NCBI RefSeq assembly: GCF_000150275.1
Contig: NW_002060968.1
Span: forward strand, 256,441-320,440
Reading direction: 5' to 3'
Length of the DNA: 64,000 nt
Origin: Trichoplax adhaerens
Taxonomy: Eukaryota > Placozoa > Uniplacotomia > Trichoplacea > Trichoplacidae
Shown here: piece after piece, positions 56,432 through 64,000 of the stretch
How positions within the stretch are numbered: position 1 is the first letter of the stretch
Layout: each line of letters opens with the position of its first letter
Position numbers and translations under genes: made by a program
The notes under the pieces: generated by a model
Told to the model about the DNA's origin: nothing
The model's database searches: none
Seen by the model: the letters and a program-made list of their open reading frames with translations, nothing else

Positions 56432-58531
56432 ATGGAGAAGGACTCAATCGTTGAAGAAGAACACAAGGAAACAATAAAAGCTGCTATTTCAGTATCCCCG
56501 AAATATCTGGAATTATATCACGAATCCAGTTTTACAGACATTAAATTAATTATTGGTGATCGCAGTTTCTTATGCCATCGAATAGTTTTAGCTGCATGTA
56601 GTGAATATTTTTGCACTATGTTTACGAGTGATTTTAAAGAAAAGAACGAAGCAGAAGTGAACCTAGTAGAGATTGATCCTGTGATAGCCTCTCTCGTTAT
56701 CAAGTACATTTATGGTCATGAATTGGAATTGACACTAATGGAATTATCGCGTGTTCAGGCGATTTACACACTAGCTTTGCAATGGACAATCAGGGAATTA
56801 CAGAAGCAATGTCATGATTGCTTTATTGCCATCATGAATGCCAAAAATTGCTGTCAACTAGCAACTTTTGCCGATTATTATCATGCACCAAATTTACGTG
56901 ATGAAATTCTAGTTTATATCAGGGAAAATTTCTCCGGATGTATAAAGGCTAAATCGATCAAAGATCTTTCCTATAATTTACTTATTAAATTAATACAATG
57001 TGATTATCTTAATGTGACAGATGAAGATTCTCTACTAGAATCCATCAGTATCTGGATTGATTCAGATAGATCACAGAAGAAAAGATATATCATATCTTTG
57101 TTAAGTAGCTTACGCTTACCTTATATTTCGCCTGAGTCTTTAATTGCAATAGAAGAAAGATATATTGATGTCATTGAAAATTCGCTTGAATATTTAAATA
57201 TGCTACGACGAGTTAAAAATTACAGTCACATTCCGGAAAACTATTTCGATAAATCAGCAAAACCCCGCATGTACATTAAAAATGTTGATTATTGCGGCGT
57301 TACGTCCATCCACGTAACCGATGCAAAAAAGGAACAGGATTGCTTCAATATATATGGTATCATTAATAATAAACGTTATTCACTTCAGCGCTTGGATTCC
57401 AGTACTTTTGATGATACCAGCAACATTATTCAATTCAAGCGTGTACGCTTAACCTATGCATCCGTCTGTGTAGGTCATAAAATCATCGTATTTGGAGGCG
57501 TTAATGAAGGTAGATTGAATTAACCTCTATCAGTGTGTAATTATAACAACAGTACAGGATTTAAATTCTCGCTAAATCTAGAGACTAGAATACTATTTCG
57601 TATAACGATGATGATATTTACTGTATCTACTGTATTGCACATGCCTTGTCGTGGATAATTTTTTTCAGGAAGATCATGCGATCGACTATATTCAGCCTGT
57701 ACGACATTTGAGCTATATCTTTATTTATCATCACAGTAATTCTAGAGTTTTAGAATCTGTGCCATTCCAATGCTGTCATTCTGTATAATCACCATTGATA
57801 GATAACTTATGAAATTAGCTATCTAAAATATTTAATTTATTGATGTAGATAAGCAAGTTCTGGATTCTATAGTCGCATTCGACGTCCGAAAAACTGAATG
57901 GACAGTTCCTGTGTGGGGTTTTGAATTGCCGGAACCTTTAGCTTACCTTGCAGCCTGCATTTACAAGGATGATATATATATAATGGGTGGCTTAAACAAG
58001 AATAATCTGTGTTCAAATAAAGTATGGAGACTATGTAGGCAAAACAAGACTTGGGAAGCAGTAGCACCATTCAATACTGCTCGTAAATGCTGTCAAATTG
58101 TTGTGGTGGATAATTCTATCTACATTGGTGGCGGTCTAGATGATAACGAGGAATTGATTACAACATTCGAAAGATATAATCCTCTACTTAACACTTGGAA
58201 TATTGTTTATGAACTTAAGACTGTATGTCATTCCATTCGCTTAATTTACGCTCGTAGTAAATTATTTATCTATCACAGTCAAAGTATTTACGACTGCTAC
58301 ATGCAAAGTGTAGATGGAAAATGGTATAAAGCTTCCGAAAGCAAAATTAGTGAATGCAGTCGAGAAATTCACGGTAGTGATTACATAACCGATGGTTATA
58401 TAGCTATCGATCAAAAGACGAATGGATATGGCTTCTTTATTCCACGTAGTAAATGCGAGTATAATGTCAAACCTGTGGAAGAAATTCCGAAAAAAGCAAA
58501 TCGCAGATCACAATTTAATTTTTTCCAATAG
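56432..58531 (+). CDS. BTB-BACK-Kelch protein (KLHL family), copy 1
   Basis: Two exons, 56432-57509 and 57849-58531, join in phase 1 to 586 residues. The ATG at 56432 (MEKDSIVEEEHKETIKAAIS) is the first AUG; the open frame upstream has none. BTB domain about residues 30-140 (FTDIKLIIGDRSFLCHRIVL, EYFCTMFTSDFKE), BACK about 145-250 (NCCQLATFADYYHAPNL; SLRLPYISPESL), then Kelch-type repeats. The clear Kelch units are GHKIIVFGG, YLAACIYKDDIYIMGGL and VVVDNSIYIGGG; others are degenerate. KLHL proteins generally recruit substrates to CUL3 ubiquitin ligases through BTB and BACK, with the propeller binding substrate. This protein's substrate is unknown. The intron splits the propeller right after the first Kelch motif (GGVNEG). 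Confidence 0.88.
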
Positions 58532-60672
58532 AAATTAATCATACTGTATAATTATATATCGGATGATACACGTATAGTTGGCCTCTTTCAAAGATGAAAA
58601 ATCGCTGCGATACCATTAATAACTCTGTTGTTGTTACTGGTTGCGAATGGAGCCTAGTTTATTTCGATTACTTGTCTGAAACTGTATTTTAAATATTAAT
58701 ATACCCGTAAGATACAATAATATTTAAATTTATTGAAAGTATTGAAATTTTTTTCACTCTTAATTACCATGATCCTAAATTTAATCATGAAAAATGCATG
58801 TTTGGTTCCTTACAATCCTAGATATTACACTATAAATTAGTTAGTATTCAAATAAGACCAACCGTTATGTAGATAATCTGATTAACCATTAAAGATCTAG
58901 CATTCGCTAATGACTCGCAATTGATATAATCTGCAATAAGTCTTAATGAAAAGGTAATTTGACTACATGTTCGATATATCATAGTACTCTAGCAACAATA
59001 TTAGTAACTGTATATACAATAGCTAATGAATAAATGAAGAGCAAAGAAGCAGTGATTTTCATGGATAGATTTGAGCATCCTTTATGTTATAAGAAAAAGT
59101 TCTGTATATGACGGTTATAGAATCAAAGCTGAAAGGAATTTATAACAAAAAACAAAAAACTACCTTCATGTGTGCAAGTGTTAGTATAAAATATAGAGTA
59201 TAAAACCTGTTGTATTAGGATAAATATTTATGATATTAAAGTAAATAGGTAGCTATATAAGAAGTACGGAGAGATGCTAAGGATGTCGAATTAGAGAAAT
59301 AAATGATGAGGAGTGCCACTTATTATACTATTTATTATCCTAACTGATCGACGTGAATCTCTTTTTATGATGTAATAAAGTCCACTTTACCGTTACCTGT
59401 TATTGGAAATTTATATAAAGAAGATTTAACTAGGAAAATAGTGATTTTTACAGCATATTAAGATGATTTATTGCATCTCATACATTTTATAACTGATAGT
59501 TACAAAGTTGTATAAGTATGATATTTTATGCCTGTGGTTGTAAAGATTCGTAACCGAGATTGTTTTTATGATGAGGAAGTTCAAATCAGTACTGCATAGT
59601 GTAATATGAAAAAGAAGTAATTTTGTCATTTTCTGAGATATATTAAAGCGATAGTATTAAGCGACAGTACAGAGAAAACTATCTATCGTTATTAAATTAG
59701 CCGTAACATAGCTTAACTTAAGCTAAATTTCTTTTTGTTAATTAGAAAAACATTGCACAATAGCTCAATGAAAGAGCTTTATACACTTCATCATTCGCAG
59801 ATATCAGAAGAACAGAAAATGCCAAAACAGGATAGCTGTTTATAAACTGCGTACAAGTGTGCTATTGGTAGCAACGATGAAGGTTTTAAATGTCTAGCAT
59901 CAATTTTTGCATGGGAATAACTCTACAGTATTTGGAGGAACTGAAATAAGAAGTCGTTTTGTAATATTGATAACTTTAGACTATCAGGCTGATAAACTAC
60001 CTATAATGATTCTGATAATTTTTACACGATAGAGCTGGTATTAAATCTGAATTACCATTTAATCATTAATTATTTAGATAGTAGAGTTATGAAGTATCGC
60101 ATTAACGAACAGGTATACTCGGAAGAAAAATATTTAGTAGACTTTCAGCTGATAATTAATTAATTATGGGAAACAATTTGACTAACGTTATAAAGGAAGG
60201 AAGGGCATCCTCTACTGGTTGCCTAGTAGCTACGCTAGGCTGCTGGATATTTAATGGGGCACATTGTTATCATATCGAGTTGCTACTATAATTATGCCCA
60301 TCAGGAAGCATCCAGCCGATTTTAGATAATTTATGACTACGAATTATTCGTTTGACTATAGTATATTAGAAAAGGCAATAGTATGAGGTACAGCTACGAT
60401 ATAAATAAGAATGCAGCTGATGAATAGTCTTCAAACAAACTGAACTGAACAGTTTGCACATAAAAAACTGCCACCTTACGCCTGTACTAAGATAGAACGA
60501 TTAGTGCAAGAGCGATAAATTATATACTTATAGCTTATTGCAGGTAAAACGCTATTAATAACCTATAAACCAGGAGGAAATTCCTATACTTATTTGGTGT
60601 CCCAAGTAGCTTACTTGCTATTATTTTATATCTCTGCAGCGGTGATTAGAACGGATCATAACGAAAAGGAAT
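58532..60672. other. intergenic between the two Kelch genes
   Basis: About 2.1 kb. The part from about 59770 resembles the upstream flank of copy 1 (for example GAACAGAAAAT... and GCTGCTGGATATTTAATGG), so it probably holds the duplicated promoter. The first half shows nothing recognisable. Confidence 0.45.
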
Positions 60673-62812
60673 ATGGAGGAAAATAACGAGTCAGTCACTG
60701 TTGAAGATCACGAGGAAGTGTTTAAAGCCTTTGTTTCGGTCTCTCCAAGTTATTTAGAATTATATGAAGAATCTAGTATTACGGATATTAAATTGATTAT
60801 TGGCGATCGTAGCTTCTTATGCCATCGAGTCATTTTAGCTGCACATAGTGAATATTTTCGTACTATGTTTACTAGTGATTTTAAGGAAAAGGACAAAGCA
60901 GAAATTAACTTAATTGAGATTGATTGTAGCATTGCATCGATCGTTATTAAATACATTTATGGTTATGTGCTAAAGTTAACATTAATGAAATTATCGCAAG
61001 TTCAGGCAGTCTATGCGCTAGCACTACAATGGGCTATCAAGGAATTACAGGAACAATGCCATTGCTACTTTATCACCATCTTAAACGCTAGAAATTGCTG
61101 TCAATTAGCAACTTTTGCTGATTATCATGCGCCAGATTTACATGATGAAATTCTAGCTTACATCACTGACAATTTCTTTAGATGTATCAAGACTAAATCA
61201 CTTCAGGATCTCTCGTATAATTTACTTGTTAAATTAATACAATGTGACTATCTTAATATTATCAATGAAGATCAGATACTTGAATCTCTTAATATTTGGA
61301 TAGATTCAGATACATCCAGTAGGAAAAAATTGATAGTATCTCTCTTATGTCATTTGCGTTTAGCATACATTTCGCCGGAATCTTTAATTTCCATAGATGA
61401 AAGGTATATGAATGAAATTGAAAATTCGCTTGAATATTTAAATGCGATACGGCGAGTTCAAAATTACCGACAAAATCCTGAAAATTATTTCGATAAATCG
61501 ACGAAGCCACGCATGTACTATGAAAACATCGATTTTGTTGGCGTTACATTAGTCCACGCAGCCAGTATGAAAGCAGATTGTTATAATTTACATGGTATAA
61601 TAAATTGCAATTGCTATCCTCTTCATCGATTTAATTTCAGTACTTCAGATAAAGTTAAAGATTTTACATTATTTGAGCGTGTGCGCTTGACCTATGCAGC
61701 TGTTTGTGTTGGTCATAAAATTGTTGTTTTTGGAGGCATGAATGCAGGTAAATTGAAAAAATTTAGTCTATCGATAATCTTTGGCCAGTAAAAAATATGG
61801 CCATACAATAATAGTATTGGGCGCCGAATTAGCTGTAATGCTTGTCTAATTTCGACATCAAAATTCTATCTCGCCTACATTTATCTACGATATAAATTTA
61901 AACCTAAACTATCTGATATTTTTTTATCAAATAAATCAATTGCAATTATTATCATACTACCTATGCAACATAAACCTCCATAAATTATAACTATGAATTA
62001 ATATAGTGGTCTAAAAGCTTTGACAATTTTTTGCCTTTTCTAATCCTTCAGTTATGAATGTTTACTGTTTATAGATAGATTATAAATTGATTCTAATTAT
62101 ATCATGCGCTCGTATTCAATTTTTTGACGCAGAGAAAGAAGTTCTGAATTCAGTAATTGCATTCGATTTCCGAAACGCTGAATGGACAGTTCCAGTGTGG
62201 GGTTTTGACTTACCACAACCCTTAGCTTACCTTGCTGCTTGCATTTACAATGACGAGATATATATTATGGGTGGCTTAAATGAGGATGGTCAATGTTCCA
62301 ACAAAGTATGGAAACTATGTAGACAAAGCAAGACTTGGGAAGCAGTGGTATCACTAAATACTCCTCGTAAATGCTGCCAAGCTGTTGTTGTTGATAATTA
62401 TATCTATATTGGCCTTGATCTAGATGATAATGAAGAATTAATTACAACATTTGAAAGATATGATCCTATACATAATACTTGGAATTTCGTTTATGATATT
62501 ACAGCATCAAATCTTTCAATGCGTTTGCTTTATGGTCGTAGGAAACTACTTGTCTACCGCACTCAAATTTTTCACGAATGCTACATGCAAAGTCTAGATG
62601 GGAAATGGTATAAAACTTCCGATTACAAAATTAGCCAATTTAGTAGAGAAATAAATGGTAAAGATTATATAACCGATGGTTATATAGCTATTGATCAAGA
62701 GACGATTGAATATGGTTTCTTAATTCCTAGCTGCAAATGGCGGCGCAATATCAAGATATTCGATGCAATTCCGATAAAAACTCCGAGAAAATTAGGAGGT
62801 CGCAGACGCTAG
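60673..62812 (+). CDS. BTB-BACK-Kelch protein (KLHL family), copy 2
   Basis: Exons 60673-61747 and 62133-62812 join in phase 1 to 584 residues, starting MEENNESVTVEDHEEVFKAF. The domain layout is that of copy 1: BTB (ITDIKLIIGDRSFLCHRVIL), BACK (LRLAYISPESLISIDERYM), and Kelch units GHKIVVFGGM and YLAACIYNDEIYIMGGL. The third reads YIYIGLDLDD, having lost the GG pair present in copy 1. The C-terminus (TPRKLGGRRR) differs from copy 1 (RSQFNFFQ): the relative of the copy 1 ending lies about 260 bases further on, beyond an apparent insertion that supplies the last base of the TAG stop. Likely a CUL3 adaptor by family. Confidence 0.88.
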
Positions 62813-63058
62813 TTATACAATGTAATAGCGTCTCTGTATCTAATTATATGATTTCTTGTATTGTATTCATATCGGTTGTATTGCAACCTTATCAGAACTT
62901 AACGGCATTAGTTCTGTTCCTAACTAGATCAGTATAGGTACTGTATTTGTCCAGTATATAAGGTGGTGAGAAATCAGAATATAGGTAGATATTCACGTGG
63001 AAGCTTAGCTGCCGATCTCGCTTCAGTTGACTGAGAGCATACAGAAAAACAGACGCTA
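62803..63058. mobile_element. candidate short insertion with 9-base flanking direct repeat
   Basis: CAGACGCTA occurs at 62803-62811 and at 63050-63058. Sequence after the second copy (ACAGATCACAATTTAATTTTTCCAGTAG) matches the 3' end of Kelch copy 1, so the 238 bases between look inserted relative to copy 1. No terminal inverted repeats or coding capacity seen. A non-autonomous element or another insertion is possible. Confidence 0.4.
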
Positions 63059-64000
63059 TCGCTACCGCTAACACAGATCACAATTTAATTTTTCCAGTAG
63101 AAGTTAACCATACTTTATAATTTAATAATTATTCAGATGATCTTATGAAAGTGGATAATTGCTGCGATACCTTTTATAATAAGAATAAATATCTCTGTTT
63201 TTGTCATTGTCAAAGAAAAACTAATCATGTTCATCGAATTTATTTGATATGGTAACTTTGACTTATTTATATTCGGTGTTGTCACGATAAGAACCGCCGT
63301 GAAGAGTAAATGATTAAATTTAGTGTTTAACATTTAGATATGGAGATAACTAATAATGCCTTACAGTAAGAACTACTGTGGTTATTTTTTGTTACAGTAA
63401 ATTAAACGGTATTATGGTAAGAGTTCTCATAAGGTAACTAATATTAATTGATTATAGTGTTATATCTTGTAACGCTTGTGATGAACATCCTGAAGATATT
63501 CAATTTTAGATGATATCATAAATAATTCTGTGTGTGGACATACTATAACTTAATTATCTAGAATCGTTTAGTACATGTCCAAATTATGAATACTGTCTGT
63601 ACTAATTTAGCTATCCAATTTGAGCTAAATTTCATGCCCTGCTATGACTCATACATGTTAGCTGCTGCCAAAGGGTATTTAAGCTCGGCAGATAGTTGAA
63701 TAAAAAAAAGGGTTTTATAGTTGTTTTAACGTAGAAGCAAAGGCGTCTAAATTCTTGTGCGGTAGTTAAGGGATACTGAATCCCGGAGACTGTAGTAATT
63801 TAAAGATTTGTTTTACGTTATCTTTGTCACGAAGCTGATTTGTGACAGGTGTTATATAGAGGCTGAGAAGAAATAACTTCTTTCGTGACAGAGTTACCGT
63901 ATTTTATTGTTGTAATTTATAAATTAACTTAAATTGGTCCTTTTTTATGCAGGATTATAGAAAGATTTATGAAGTCTGACATTACTTTGCTTTAGTTGGG
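63059..64000. other. 3' flank of the second Kelch gene, nothing else recognised
   Basis: The first part resembles the 3' end of Kelch copy 1 (58500 onward). The remainder is AT-rich, with no supported ORF up to the window edge. Confidence 0.45.

Larger units (their letters stand above)
55560..62812 (+). repeat. tandem duplication of a Kelch gene with its upstream flank
   Basis: Copy 1 (flank from about 55560, gene to 58531) and copy 2 (flank from about 59770, gene to 62812) are direct repeats about 4.2 kb apart. The position and phase of the single intron are conserved. The proteins remain clearly alignable but have many replacements, so this duplication is older than the Roc-COR exon homogenisation. 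Confidence 0.8.

Overview
The window looks like nuclear DNA of an early-branching animal, most likely a placozoan (Trichoplax-like). It is AT-rich and gene-dense. Its genes are split by short GT-AG introns. They include clear relatives of animal genes (LRRC59, ZCCHC10, a KLF zinc-finger factor, a CYB561D2-type cytochrome b561, SPT5/SUPT5H, BTB-Kelch proteins), together with large Death-domain/Roc-COR/TPR receptor-like genes. The species call is inference from gene content. All exon models were joined by hand from splice signals, reading-frame continuity and remembered family sequences; none was tested against RNA or a database.

Layout. 1-1251: a GTACTGTAC-rich repeat array ahead of LRRC59 (+, 1252-4362). 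About 5194-5645: the 3' end of an unrecognised minus-strand gene. 7770-17141 and 20853-29316: two tandem minus-strand paralogues, here called gene A and gene B. I read each as one gene encoding TPR repeats, a Death domain, Roc-COR, a zinc ribbon and a second Death domain. Automatic ORF calling splits each into a TPR protein and a Roc protein. The coding lengths close exactly in frame (1,852 and 1,784 residues) and nearly every internal intron is phase 1. A decayed third TPR fragment lies at 29801-30212. 31612-36397: a KLF gene (-), with its first exon about 3 kb upstream of the next one. 37810-39223: ZCCHC10 (+). 40612-41932: a 56-residue membrane protein resembling SMIM20 (+). 43258-44950: CYB561D2-like (-). 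47594-54633: SPT5 in about 32 exons (+). 56432-58531 and 60673-62812: two tandem two-exon BTB-BACK-Kelch genes (+).

Main points. (1) The A/B pair is a multi-domain Roco family whose architecture resembles intracellular immune or cell-death sensors. (2) The Roc-COR exon and its flanking intron edges are about 99% identical between A and B with no indels, while neighbouring exons are clearly diverged; this suggests a recent gene-conversion tract of about 2.5 kb. (3) The three GTACTGTAC-rich repeat patches lie just upstream of broadly expressed genes (LRRC59, ZCCHC10, SPT5) and are absent around the receptor and Kelch clusters. No tRNA, rRNA or CRISPR array and no intact transposon was recognised.
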